Assembly: GCA_002305275.1 (NCBI GenBank)
Contig: DBQO01000024.1
Span: 1-55,459 of the forward strand
Origin: Bacteroidales bacterium UBA1392
GTDB taxonomy: Bacteria; Bacteroidota; Bacteroidia; Bacteroidales; UBA932
Direction: 5' to 3'
Length of the DNA stretch: 55,459 bases
Positions 16,445 through 24,955 of this stretch are shown piece after piece. Each line of letters opens with the position of its first letter. Within the stretch, counting starts at the first letter, position 1. The position numbers and the translations under genes were made by a program. The notes beneath the pieces were generated by a model, which did not search any database, was not told the origin of the DNA, and was given only the letters and a program-made list of their open reading frames with translations.

Positions 16445-17998
16445 ATGCAAAGCAAATTAGGATTGGATTTCAAGAAAGTCGACTACGCACGCTCTCTGGC
16501 GAAAAATATAGCTGATGACGTGCAGACTTTCGTAGAGTCTTATACCACGGTAGCCGTGGAAAGGACTCTATGCCGACTTTTGGGGATTGACGGTGTCGAT
16601 GAAAATCAAGTACCGCTCCCAAATGTCGTTGTGGACGAATTAAAGGGCAAAGGTGTTTTGAATCAAGGCGTGCTTTTCTATATTGGCAATGCAATGGTTC
16701 AGACAGGACTTTCACCTCAACAGATTGCAGAAGGTGTTTCGTCCGGAACCATTGACCTTGTAAGAATAGAAGTAGTTGATAAAAAGAAGATTGATGAAAT
16801 CCTTCAGCCAATAATCAATGGTTCGATAGATCGCATCCGTGCCAGACGAGAGCGTAGGAATCATTATCTAAATACTATCGGAGAAGGCCCCAAACCCTAT
16901 ATCTATGTGATTGTAGCCACCGGTAATATCTATGAAGACGTGGTTCAGGCTGAGGCTGCTGCCCGTCAGGGAGCAGACATTATAGCTGTGATCCGTACTA
17001 CCGGTCAGTCGCTTCTCGACTATGTCCCTTATGGGGCCACTACTGAAGGTTTTGGCGGCACATACGCTACACAAGAGAACTTCCGCATCATGCGTGAAGC
17101 TCTCGATAAGGTAGGAGAGGAGTTGGGACGCTATATCCGACTCTGCAACTACTGCTCGGGACTCTGTATGCCTGAAATTGCCATTATGGGAGCCTTTGAA
17201 GGTCTTGATGTGATGCTCAATGATGCGCTATATGGTATTCTTTTCAGGGATATCAATATGCAGAGGACCTTTGTGGACCAGTATTTCTCACGTATCATCA
17301 ATGGGTTTGCAGGCGTCATAATCAATACAGGCGAGGACAACTACCTTACCACTTCAGACGCGGTGGAGGCCGCCCATACCGTACTTGTATCAGATTTGAT
17401 AAATGAACGGCTTGCACTACTGGCAGGTCTTCCCGAGGAGCAGATGGGTCTGGGACATGCATTTGAGATGGATCCCGAACTTGAGAACGGATTTCTCTAC
17501 GAACTTGCACAAGCGCAAATGACTCGTGAGATTTTCCCCAAGGCTCCCCTGAAATATATGCCACCTACCAAGTTCATGACCGGAAATATCTTTAAAGGAC
17601 ATATCCAGGATGCGCTTTTCAATATGATCGGTATCTGGACCAAACAGGGCATTCAGCTGCTTGGCATGCCTACGGAAGCAGTTCATACTCCCTTTATGAG
17701 TGATCGTTACCTTGCAATAGAAAATGCCAAATATATATTTGGAAACATGAAGAATATTGGTGACGAAGTGGAGTTCAAAGAGGGTGGTATAATCCGAAAC
17801 AGGGCGGCTAAAGTACTGGATGATGCTGTGGAGCTTTTGGAGAAAATTGCTGCCGAAGGTCTTTTCGATGCTCTTGAAAAGGGTATTTTCGGGAATGTGA
17901 AACGCCCTAAAAACGGCGGTAAAGGCCTTGACGGAGTAGTTCAGAAGGGCGAAAACTATATGAATCCATTTATAAAATTAATGAAAGGAGTAAAATAA
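16445..17998 (+). CDS. kamD: Lysine 5,6-aminomutase, alpha subunit
   Basis: A 517-residue PLP/adenosylcobalamin-dependent mutase large subunit, expected to move the terminal amino group of beta-lysine (or D-lysine). Recognisable stretches are KPYIYVIVATGNIYEDVVQ, QGADIIAVIRTTGQSLLDYV, YGATTEGFGGTYATQENFRI and RLCNYCSGLCMPEIA, the barrel that binds PLP and substrate. The length equals that of the known alpha subunit. It ends 1 bp before kamE, consistent with coupled translation of an alpha2beta2 complex. Confidence 0.96.
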   Translation: MQSKLGLDFKKVDYARSLAKNIADDVQTFVESYTTVAVERTLCRLLGIDGVDENQVPLPNVVVDELKGKGVLNQGVLFYIGNAMVQTGLSPQQIAEGVSSGTIDLVRIEVVDKKKIDEILQPIINGSIDRIRARRERRNHYLNTIGEGPKPYIYVIVATGNIYEDVVQAEAAARQGADIIAVIRTTGQSLLDYVPYGATTEGFGGTYATQENFRIMREALDKVGEELGRYIRLCNYCSGLCMPEIAIMGAFEGLDVMLNDALYGILFRDINMQRTFVDQYFSRIINGFAGVIINTGEDNYLTTSDAVEAAHTVLVSDLINERLALLAGLPEEQMGLGHAFEMDPELENGFLYELAQAQMTREIFPKAPLKYMPPTKFMTGNIFKGHIQDALFNMIGIWTKQGIQLLGMPTEAVHTPFMSDRYLAIENAKYIFGNMKNIGDEVEFKEGGIIRNRAAKVLDDAVELLEKIAAEGLFDALEKGIFGNVKRPKNGGKGLDGVVQKGENYMNPFIKLMKGVK

Positions 17999-17999
17999 T

Positions 18000-18791
18000 A
18001 TGAGTTGCGGATTATATTCAATGTCTGACAAGGAATTTGACAAAACACTTGATCTGACCAAGGTAAAGCCCTACGGCGACACGATGAACGATGGCAAGGT
18101 ACAACTCAGTTTTACCCTTCCCGTTCCTGCCGGTGAAGAGGCTATTGAGGCTGCAAAGCAGCTCCTGAAGAGTATGGGTTTTGATAACCCTCTGGTAGTA
18201 TATTACCGCGAACTGACTCCGGGATATACATTTTTCAACTGCTACGGCAGTACGGTTCACACTGTGGATTTTACCTCGATTTATGTACCCAAAGTGGAGT
18301 CGACTGTAATGGATATGAATCAGACAGATGACTTCATTCGTGAGAATATAGGTCGTAAACTGGTGGTAGTGGGGGCATCTACGGGCACTGATGCTCATAC
18401 TGTGGGCATCGATGCAATTATGAATATGAAGGGTTATGCCGGACACTTCGGCCTTGAGCGTTATGATATGATTGAGGCCTATAATCTCGGCAGTCAGGTA
18501 CCCAATGAGGAATTTCTTGCAAAAGCGATTGAACTCAAGGCGGATGCACTGCTTGTTTCCCAGACAGTTACACAGAAAGATGTTCATATCAAGAATATGA
18601 CCGAGCTCGTTGAGTTGATGGAGGCGGAAGGTCTGCGTGACAAGATGATCCTTGTTTGCGGAGGCCCCCGCATTTCCCATGAACTTGCAAAAGAGCTGGG
18701 ATATGATGCAGGGTTCGGCATGAATAGTTATGCAGATGATGTGGCATCTTATATCGTACACGAGTTTGTCAAGAGGATGTCAGTAAAATAG
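18000..18791 (+). CDS. kamE: Lysine 5,6-aminomutase, beta (B12-binding) subunit
   Basis: A 263-residue small subunit with the base-off/His-on cobalamin motif DAHTVG (His133) in a Rossmann-like B12 domain. Lys144 in DAIMNMKG aligns by number with the lysine that binds PLP in the Clostridium sticklandii enzyme. The N-terminal ~110 residues form the dimerisation domain. The sequences FGLERYDMIEAYNLGSQVP and ILVCGGPRISHELA are family-typical. It acts with kamD and depends on cobalamin. No cobalamin riboswitch is seen near the operon. Confidence 0.96.
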   Translation: MSCGLYSMSDKEFDKTLDLTKVKPYGDTMNDGKVQLSFTLPVPAGEEAIEAAKQLLKSMGFDNPLVVYYRELTPGYTFFNCYGSTVHTVDFTSIYVPKVESTVMDMNQTDDFIRENIGRKLVVVGASTGTDAHTVGIDAIMNMKGYAGHFGLERYDMIEAYNLGSQVPNEEFLAKAIELKADALLVSQTVTQKDVHIKNMTELVELMEAEGLRDKMILVCGGPRISHELAKELGYDAGFGMNSYADDVASYIVHEFVKRMSVK

Positions 18792-18818
18792 CCGATTATT
18801 AATTATAAAAAACTATAT

Positions 18819-19478
18819 ATGATGGACAGAAATCAAATGAGAGAGGTTATTGCCAGAAGGGCAGCTCTCGAACTTCAAGATGGTGACGTGGTTAATCTGG
18901 GTATCGGTATTCCCACCGCAATTCCCTCTTATCTTCCGGAAGGTGTCAATGTGACCCTTCAGTCGGAGAATGGGCTTGTTGGTATGGGACCTGCTCCCGA
19001 AGAGGGTAAAGAGGACAAGGATTATATTAATGCCGGTGGTGGTTATATCACCTATAATCCCGGAGCCTATGCTTGTTCTTCAGCCGATTCCTTCCTTATT
19101 ATCAGAGGAGGTCATGTAAATGCAACTTTCCTCGGTGCTATGCAGGTTGACGAGAAAGGTAATCTTGCCAACTGGATGATCCCCGGCAAGAGAACTCCGG
19201 GTATGGGCGGAGCTATGGACCTAATTGTTGGTGCCAATCACGTGATTGTTACAATGGAGCACACAGCAAAGGGCAACCACAAGATTATGAAAGAGTGCAC
19301 GCTCCCTCTGACTGCAGCAGGTCAGGTCAACATGATCATTACAGAAATGGGTGTGATGAAAGTTACTCCCAAAGGACTTGTACTTACCGAGATCAATCCT
19401 GAATTTACTGTTGAACAGGTACAGGAAGCTACCGAAGCAAAGCTCATAATTGCTGAAGATTTAAAACCAATGTGTTAA
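18819..19478 (+). CDS. ctfB: Butyrate/acetoacetate CoA-transferase, subunit B
   Basis: A 219-residue beta subunit of a family I CoA-transferase. The catalytic glutamate is Glu50 in LQSENGLVGMGP, the residue that forms the glutamyl-CoA thioester. LGIGIPTAIPSYLP and NWMIPGKRTPGMGGAMDL are also typical. It partners with ctfA at the operon start. Two ATGs are adjacent (18819 and 18822), and either could be used. Context and length fit butyryl-CoA:acetoacetate CoA-transferase rather than succinyl-CoA transferase. Confidence 0.92.
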   Translation: MMDRNQMREVIARRAALELQDGDVVNLGIGIPTAIPSYLPEGVNVTLQSENGLVGMGPAPEEGKEDKDYINAGGGYITYNPGAYACSSADSFLIIRGGHVNATFLGAMQVDEKGNLANWMIPGKRTPGMGGAMDLIVGANHVIVTMEHTAKGNHKIMKECTLPLTAAGQVNMIITEMGVMKVTPKGLVLTEINPEFTVEQVQEATEAKLIIAEDLKPMC

Positions 19479-19496
19479 ATTTAATATTATATTGAG

Positions 19497-20708
19497 ATGA
19501 AAAAGGTATATATTGTAGCAGCCAAGAGGACTGCAATTGGTAAGTTTTTAGGTTCAGTCTCTCACTTTACTCCCGGGGAGTTGGGCGCAGTTGTCATTAA
19601 AAGTCTAATTGAAGAGACCGGCATCAAGCCCGAGCAGGTAGATGAGGTAATAGGCGGTAATGTTCTCCCCGGTGGTCAATCGCAGGGCGTTATGCGTCAG
19701 GCCTCCATCAAGGCCGGCATTCCGGCGGAAGTTCCCGCTTATGGTGTCAATATGGTATGCGGTAGCGGCATGAAAGCGGTTATGACCGGATACAATGACA
19801 TTCTTGTAGGTGATGCCGATATTGTTATCGCCGGTGGTACTGAGGTTATGTCCAATGCAGGCTTCATACTTGGAGGCAATCTCCGTGCGGGCAGCAAGAT
19901 GGGCGACCTTAAAGCTGTAGACCACATGGTTCACGATGGTCTTACAGATGCTTTCAACAATTATCACATGGGTATAACCGCTGAAAATATTGCGGAAAAA
20001 TATGGAATTACCCGTGAGGAGCAAGATGAGTTTGGTTTTGCTTCACAGCAGAAAGCTATAAAGGCCATTGACTCAGGTGCATTTGCAAAGGAAATCGTTC
20101 CCGTAGAGATCGTAACCAGAAAGGAGACCATCATTTTCAACGAAGATGAGTTTCCAAACAGAACTTCAACCTATGACAAGATGGCCAAACTCAGGCCTGC
20201 ATTCAAGAAGGATGGTACTGTAACGGCTGGAAATGCTTCAGGCATAAACGACGGTGCTTCTTTTGTCATGCTCGTCTCTGAGGAAAAGATGAAAGAACTC
20301 GGTCTGAAACCCATGGTCGAGATAGTTGCAACAGGTCAGGGCGGTGTTGATCCTTCCATCATGGGTATGGGTCCCGTTCCCGCTATCAGAAGTGCCCTCA
20401 GGAAAGCCGTTAAAAAACTTCAGGATATGGAGCTGATAGAGCTCAATGAGGCATTTGCAGCTCAGTCTCTCGGTGTAATCCATGAATTGATCAAAGAGCA
20501 TGGTGTTACAAAAGAGTGGATTGATGAGCGTACAAACATAAATGGCGGTGCCATAGCCCTCGGTCACCCTATCGGAGCATCCGGCAACCGCATTATCGTT
20601 ACACTTATTCACGAAATGATAAAAAGCGGCAAGAAACTCGGTCTTGCATCACTCTGTATCGGTGGTGGTATGGGGACAGCAATAATTTTACGTAACTGTA
20701 CAAAATAA
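19497..20708 (+). CDS. Acetyl-CoA acetyltransferase (thiolase)
   Basis: A 403-residue thiolase. The acyl-carrying cysteine is Cys88 in NMVCGSGMKAV. The His region is GGAIALGHPIGASG and the second cysteine is in SLCIGGGMGTAI. In this operon it should split acetoacetyl-CoA with CoA to two acetyl-CoA, one of which feeds back into the Kce reaction. It lies 18 bp after ctfB and 14 bp before bcd. Confidence 0.95.
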   Translation: MKKVYIVAAKRTAIGKFLGSVSHFTPGELGAVVIKSLIEETGIKPEQVDEVIGGNVLPGGQSQGVMRQASIKAGIPAEVPAYGVNMVCGSGMKAVMTGYNDILVGDADIVIAGGTEVMSNAGFILGGNLRAGSKMGDLKAVDHMVHDGLTDAFNNYHMGITAENIAEKYGITREEQDEFGFASQQKAIKAIDSGAFAKEIVPVEIVTRKETIIFNEDEFPNRTSTYDKMAKLRPAFKKDGTVTAGNASGINDGASFVMLVSEEKMKELGLKPMVEIVATGQGGVDPSIMGMGPVPAIRSALRKAVKKLQDMELIELNEAFAAQSLGVIHELIKEHGVTKEWIDERTNINGGAIALGHPIGASGNRIIVTLIHEMIKSGKKLGLASLCIGGGMGTAIILRNCTK

Positions 20709-20722
20709 CACAAACACAAAAC

Positions 20723-21883
20723 ATGAATTTTAATTTGACAAAGACTCAAGAACTCTTCAGACAAATGATCCGTGAGTTCGCTGACAAAGAGGTCAAACCT
20801 CTCGCAGCGGAAATTGACGAGCAGGAACGTTTTCCCGAAGAGACTGTAAAGAAGATGGCCAAACTTGGTCTCTTCGGTATCCCGGTACCCAAAGAATATG
20901 GCGGTGCAGGTGGGGACAATATTATGTATTCCATAGCTGTTGAAGAGTTGTCACGCTGCTGCGCCACTACAGGCGTGGTAGTTTCCGCACACACTTCCCT
21001 CTGTCTGGTTCCCATTTTGGAATTTGGCACAGAGGAGCAAAAGAGAAAGTATTTGCCGAAACTCGCTTCCGGTGAGTGGCTCGGTGCATTCGGACTTACA
21101 GAGCCCAATGCCGGTACCGACTCTTCAGCTCAGCAGACTACAGCTGTCCTCGATGGTGATGAATGGGTACTGAATGGCAGTAAAATTTTCATCACGAATG
21201 CCGGTCAAGCCGGACTTTATTTGATTATTGCCATGACGGACAAGTCTCAGGGTAACAGAGGTATCTCAGCATTTCTCGTAGAAGCAAACACTCCCGGATT
21301 CTGTGTGGGAAAGAAAGAGCTCAAAATGGGTATCAGGGGCAGCGCTACCGCAGAACTTATTTTTGATAATTGCCGTATTCCCAAGGAAAATCTCCTGGGA
21401 CAAGTTGGCAGGGGCTTCAGGATTGCTATGAAAACCCTTGACGGAGGACGTATAGGTATAGCTGCACAAGCACTTGGTATAGCCCAGGGAGCTTTGGACG
21501 AGACTGTCAAATATACTAAGGAAAGAAAGCAGTTCGGTCGCGCAATTGCCAAATTCCAGAATACACAGTTCCAGATGGCTGATATGAAGACAAAGATCGA
21601 GGCTGCCCGTCTTCTTATACGCAGTGCTGCCTTTAAGAAAGACGAATCCATCAAAAACGATAGGATAAACTACTCTGCCGATTCTGCCATGGCGAAACTC
21701 TATGCTTCCGAAGTGGCTATGGAGGTTACGACTAAAGCCGTTCAATTCCACGGTGGATATGGTTATACCCGCGAATATCCCGTTGAGAGGATGATGCGTG
21801 ATGCTAAGATTACCGAGATTTATGAAGGTACTTCAGAGGTTCAGCGTATGGTAATTGCAGGTGATTTGTTTGGTAAAATATGA
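20723..21883 (+). CDS. bcd: Short-chain (butyryl-CoA) acyl-CoA dehydrogenase
   Basis: A 386-residue FAD enzyme. The signature FGLTEPNAGTDSSAQQT, the FAD/substrate region SKIFITNAG, and the catalytic base Glu368 in IYEGTSEVQRMVI are all present, at the position typical of short-chain enzymes. With EtfAB it should reduce crotonyl-CoA from Kal to butyryl-CoA, possibly with flavin-based electron bifurcation. The stop overlaps an ATG at 21880, but the etfB start used is 21898. Confidence 0.95.
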   Translation: MNFNLTKTQELFRQMIREFADKEVKPLAAEIDEQERFPEETVKKMAKLGLFGIPVPKEYGGAGGDNIMYSIAVEELSRCCATTGVVVSAHTSLCLVPILEFGTEEQKRKYLPKLASGEWLGAFGLTEPNAGTDSSAQQTTAVLDGDEWVLNGSKIFITNAGQAGLYLIIAMTDKSQGNRGISAFLVEANTPGFCVGKKELKMGIRGSATAELIFDNCRIPKENLLGQVGRGFRIAMKTLDGGRIGIAAQALGIAQGALDETVKYTKERKQFGRAIAKFQNTQFQMADMKTKIEAARLLIRSAAFKKDESIKNDRINYSADSAMAKLYASEVAMEVTTKAVQFHGGYGYTREYPVERMMRDAKITEIYEGTSEVQRMVIAGDLFGKI

Positions 21884-21884
21884 T

Positions 21885-21890
21885 AGGAGG
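21885..21890 (+). promoter_or_regulatory. Strong Shine-Dalgarno site deciding the etfB start
   Basis: AGGAGG lies 7 nt before the ATG at 21898, inside the alternative 18-nt extension that begins with the ATG at 21880. Perfect anti-SD matches are rare in this phylum and in this window. It marks 21898 as the start. Confidence 0.75.
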
Positions 21891-21897
21891 AATATAT

Positions 21898-22677
21898 ATG
21901 AAGATTTTGGTATGTGTAAAACAAGTTCCGGATACCACAGAGATTAAGATTGATCCGGTAACAAAGACATTGATCCGTGAAGGTGTTCCTTCCATCATGA
22001 ATCCAGACGACAAGGGGGGACTTGAGTTGGCTCTCCAATTTAAGGATAAGTTTGGGGCAGAGGTTACAGTTATCACAATGGGACCCCCTCAGGCAGATGT
22101 CGTACTGCGTGAAGCTTTCGCAATGGGTGCTGACAGGGCTATTCTCCTCACTGACCGCAAGTTTGCAGGTGCCGATACACTTGCTACTTCTCATGCTCTT
22201 TCCGGTGCGGCAAGGAAACTTCAATGGGATCTTATAATCACAGGTCGTCAGGCTATTGACGGTGATACCGCTCAGGTAGGTCCCGAAATGGCAGAACATC
22301 TGGCTCTTCCTCAGATCTCCTATGTTGCCGGTGTGGAGTATGACGGTAAAACTTTTACTGTCAAGAAGGAGACCGAAGAGGGTTATCAGATGTTGGAGTT
22401 AGAGGGTAAAGGTCTTCTCACTGTACTGGCTTCAGCTTTCAAGGCTCGTTATATGAGTGTAGGAGGTATTGTTGATGCTTACGACAAAGAAGTTGAAATC
22501 TGGGGTGCAGACAGGATCGACCTAGATGAGTCGAAACTCGGTCTGAAAGGCTCTCCTACTAAGGTTGTAAAGTCATTTGCAAAGGAGCTGAAACAGCCCG
22601 GGGTCATCCATGAGGTTGATGCCGAGCAGGCAGTTGAGTTGATAGTAAGTAAACTCAAAGAGAAACATATCATCTAA
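21898..22677 (+). CDS. etfB: Electron transfer flavoprotein, beta subunit
   Basis: A 259-residue protein beginning MKILVCVKQVPDTTEIKID, the standard EtfB N-terminus. The nucleotide-binding stretch GADRAILLTDRKFAGADTLAT and the signature AKKEMELI-like region (VEYDGKTFTVKKETEEGYQM) are present. It forms the EtfAB partner of Bcd. An in-frame ATG at 21880 would add six residues, but the AGGAGG before 21898 and the family N-terminus favour the shorter form. Confidence 0.95.
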   Translation: MKILVCVKQVPDTTEIKIDPVTKTLIREGVPSIMNPDDKGGLELALQFKDKFGAEVTVITMGPPQADVVLREAFAMGADRAILLTDRKFAGADTLATSHALSGAARKLQWDLIITGRQAIDGDTAQVGPEMAEHLALPQISYVAGVEYDGKTFTVKKETEEGYQMLELEGKGLLTVLASAFKARYMSVGGIVDAYDKEVEIWGADRIDLDESKLGLKGSPTKVVKSFAKELKQPGVIHEVDAEQAVELIVSKLKEKHII

Positions 22678-22697
22678 CCCGTTAAATTTGACTGAAT

Positions 22698-23705
22698 ATG
22701 GATAATTCACAATATAAAAATGTTTTTGTCTTTGCAGAGCAAAGAGACGGTGTAGTACAATCTGTTGCTCTTGAACTTATCGGCAAGGCGCGTGACCTTG
22801 CTGCTGATCTTGGAGAAAAGGTCTTTGCAGTACTTCTCGGCAATGGAATAACCCCTTCCGCACAGAAACTTGTAGAGTATGGGGCCGATACGGTGATCGT
22901 TGTTGACCATGAATACCTCAAGGATTATGTAACCGAGCAATATACGCAGGCAATGTATCAGGTGCTTGTGGAGTACAAACCCTCCATAGTAATGTTCGGT
23001 GCAACAACTATAGGTCGTGACCTGGCACCCCGCGTGGCTGCACGCCTTGGTACCGGTCTTACAGCCGACTGTACCAAATTAGAGATTTCAGAAGATACGA
23101 AGGAATTTCAGATGACGCGCCCGGCATTTGGAGGCAACCTGATGGCCACTATCATGTGTCCCAACCATAGACCTCAGATGTCAACGGTACGCCCCGGTGT
23201 GATGCAGAAATGCACTCCGGATACCTCCCGTAAGGGTGAAATCATTAATTTCGTTCCCAAATTCGACTCATCAAAATTTACCGTGAAGCTTGTTAAAAAT
23301 GTGAAGGAGCAGAAAGCCAGCGTGGATATTGCAGCGGCTAAAATCCTCATTTCAGGTGGTAGGGGAGTGGGTTGTACCGAAGGATTTGGAAAACTCCGTG
23401 AACTGGCAGCAGTTATCGGTGCTGAGGTTTCATCTTCACGTGCAATGGTGGATGCAGGCAATATGCCCCACGACCGTCAGGTAGGTCAGACAGGTAAGAC
23501 CGTACGCCCCGATGTCTATTTCGCCCTCGGTATCTCCGGTGCAATACAACACCTTGCAGGTATGGAGGAGTCGGAATGTATAATTGCCGTCAACAAAGAT
23601 AAATTCGCCCCTATTTTTGCAGTTGCGGATCTGGGTATAGTAAGCGACCTTAATACAGTAGTTCCGCTACTCACCGAACGCCTCAAAAAAGAGATGGCAA
23701 AATAA
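22698..23705 (+). CDS. etfA: Electron transfer flavoprotein, alpha subunit
   Basis: A 335-residue protein. The C-terminal FAD domain is clear: SGGRGVGCTEGFGKLRELA, then SRAMVDAGNMPHDRQVGQTG and PDVYFALGISGAIQHLAGM, and NKDKFAPIFAVADLGIV. With EtfB it carries electrons for crotonyl-CoA reduction by Bcd. It is the last gene of the lysine operon and is followed by a stem-loop. Confidence 0.96.
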   Translation: MDNSQYKNVFVFAEQRDGVVQSVALELIGKARDLAADLGEKVFAVLLGNGITPSAQKLVEYGADTVIVVDHEYLKDYVTEQYTQAMYQVLVEYKPSIVMFGATTIGRDLAPRVAARLGTGLTADCTKLEISEDTKEFQMTRPAFGGNLMATIMCPNHRPQMSTVRPGVMQKCTPDTSRKGEIINFVPKFDSSKFTVKLVKNVKEQKASVDIAAAKILISGGRGVGCTEGFGKLRELAAVIGAEVSSSRAMVDAGNMPHDRQVGQTGKTVRPDVYFALGISGAIQHLAGMEESECIIAVNKDKFAPIFAVADLGIVSDLNTVVPLLTERLKKEMAK

Positions 23706-23763
23706 TCCTCAGAGGATTCTAAGGTATCTTATTAGAAGTATAGAGTCCGGTACAATTATGATG

Positions 23764-23801
23764 TGAACCCCGAAAGTTTGTTGTCTAACTTTCGGGGTTC
23801 A
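23764..23801. terminator. Stem-loop between convergent etfA and anmK
   Basis: TGAACCCCGAAAGTT (23764-23778) pairs perfectly with AACTTTCGGGGTTCA (23787-23801) around an 8-nt loop. No T-run follows on either strand, so it is a bidirectional hairpin in the right place for termination or mRNA 3'-end protection rather than a textbook intrinsic terminator. Confidence 0.65.
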
Positions 23802-23828
23802 TGTCACATACCGAGCTCAATTTCAATA

Positions 23829-24893
23829 CTATATCTTAAACAACATTCCGCCGATGTTGTCACGGGAGGCTCCGGTGACTGAGGAGAGGCAACTGGGCTG
23901 ATCTGCCATGTATAATGCTCCTAAAAGAGCGAAAATAAGGGCTTCTTTGTATTCGATGATGATCGGGTCGGGAATTACGATTTCGCAGCCTGTGAGGGTG
24001 GAAATGCGCTCTACGAGGAATTTATTGAATGCCCCGCCTCCGGTAATGAGCAAACGCTTGCCCGGTGATGTAACACGAGAGACCTGAAATGCTGCATGTT
24101 CGCAAAATGTACGCAGTCTGTCAGCTAAGGATAGGCCATATTTATCAATCATAGGGAATATGAGTTCCTCAACCCATTCGCGTCCGAGTGATTTGGGACC
24201 GGCTGTGTGATAGAATTCCAGGCCATTCAGCTCTTCGAGAAGAGGCTGACAAACTTTTCCACTGCGTGCAATATCCCCATCCTTGTCATACTCAAGCCCT
24301 ATCTGACGAGTGTAATGGTTAAAAACATAATTGACGGGGCTGATATCGAATGCCACACGTTGCCCCTCTTTTTCAAAGGAAATATTGGAAAAACCGCCGA
24401 TATTGAGACAATAATCGTAATCGGAAAAGAGCATTCTATCACCTATAGGTACCAGCGGAGCACCCTGGCCGCCCATCATTATATCCAATCTGCGGAAATC
24501 CGAAACAGTAGGGATACCGGTTTCTGCTGCAATTGCAGCTCCGTCACCTATCTGGTACATGACTTTCTTATGTGGCTCGTGGAATATCGTATGGCCGTGT
24601 GAAGCTATTATATCAGGCTTTACGCCGAATTCCTCCATAAAGAGATTGACCTTTTCTCCGAGGAACTTCCCATAAGCACTGTGAAATGTAATAAAATCGA
24701 GCGCACTCATCTGCTGGGCGCCTGTTCCAAGGATATATTTCATGTCGTCTGGATAGCTGTAACCACGGGCACAGTCAATCGTGAAATCCCACTTTCCATT
24801 TTTACGAGTAAAAGTGCAGCAGCAGACATCGAGTCCGTCAAGCGAGGTGCCTGACATCAAACCGATGGATTGAATTTTGAAATCTTTATTCAT
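23829..24893 (-). CDS. anmK: Anhydro-N-acetylmuramic acid kinase
   Basis: A 354-residue cytoplasmic sugar kinase of the ASKHA fold that opens and phosphorylates 1,6-anhydro-MurNAc in peptidoglycan recycling. It begins with the family signature SIGLMSGTSLDGLDV. It continues with ASHGHTIFHEP, YQIGDGAAIAAETGIPTVSDFR, GGQGAPLVPIGD, LNIGGFSNISF and LITGGGAFNKFLVERI. The start at 24893 is chosen because the -7 box at 24911-24918 excludes the upstream start at 24923. Confidence 0.95.
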   Translation of the reverse strand: MNKDFKIQSIGLMSGTSLDGLDVCCCTFTRKNGKWDFTIDCARGYSYPDDMKYILGTGAQQMSALDFITFHSAYGKFLGEKVNLFMEEFGVKPDIIASHGHTIFHEPHKKVMYQIGDGAAIAAETGIPTVSDFRRLDIMMGGQGAPLVPIGDRMLFSDYDYCLNIGGFSNISFEKEGQRVAFDISPVNYVFNHYTRQIGLEYDKDGDIARSGKVCQPLLEELNGLEFYHTAGPKSLGREWVEELIFPMIDKYGLSLADRLRTFCEHAAFQVSRVTSPGKRLLITGGGAFNKFLVERISTLTGCEIVIPDPIIIEYKEALIFALLGALYMADQPSCLSSVTGASRDNIGGMLFKI

Positions 24894-24910
24894 AAATATT
24901 TTTTTATTGA

Positions 24911-24941
24911 CAAATATAACCAATATCGAAAACGTAACAAA
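24911..24941 (-). promoter_or_regulatory. Promoter of anmK
   Basis: On the minus strand, TTTG (24941-24938) and TATATTTG (24918-24911) are 19 bp apart, a good Bacteroidota promoter. It separates anmK from the M1 peptidase gene that ends at 24956. Confidence 0.65.
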
Positions 24942-24955
24942 ATGAGAGATTGAGT

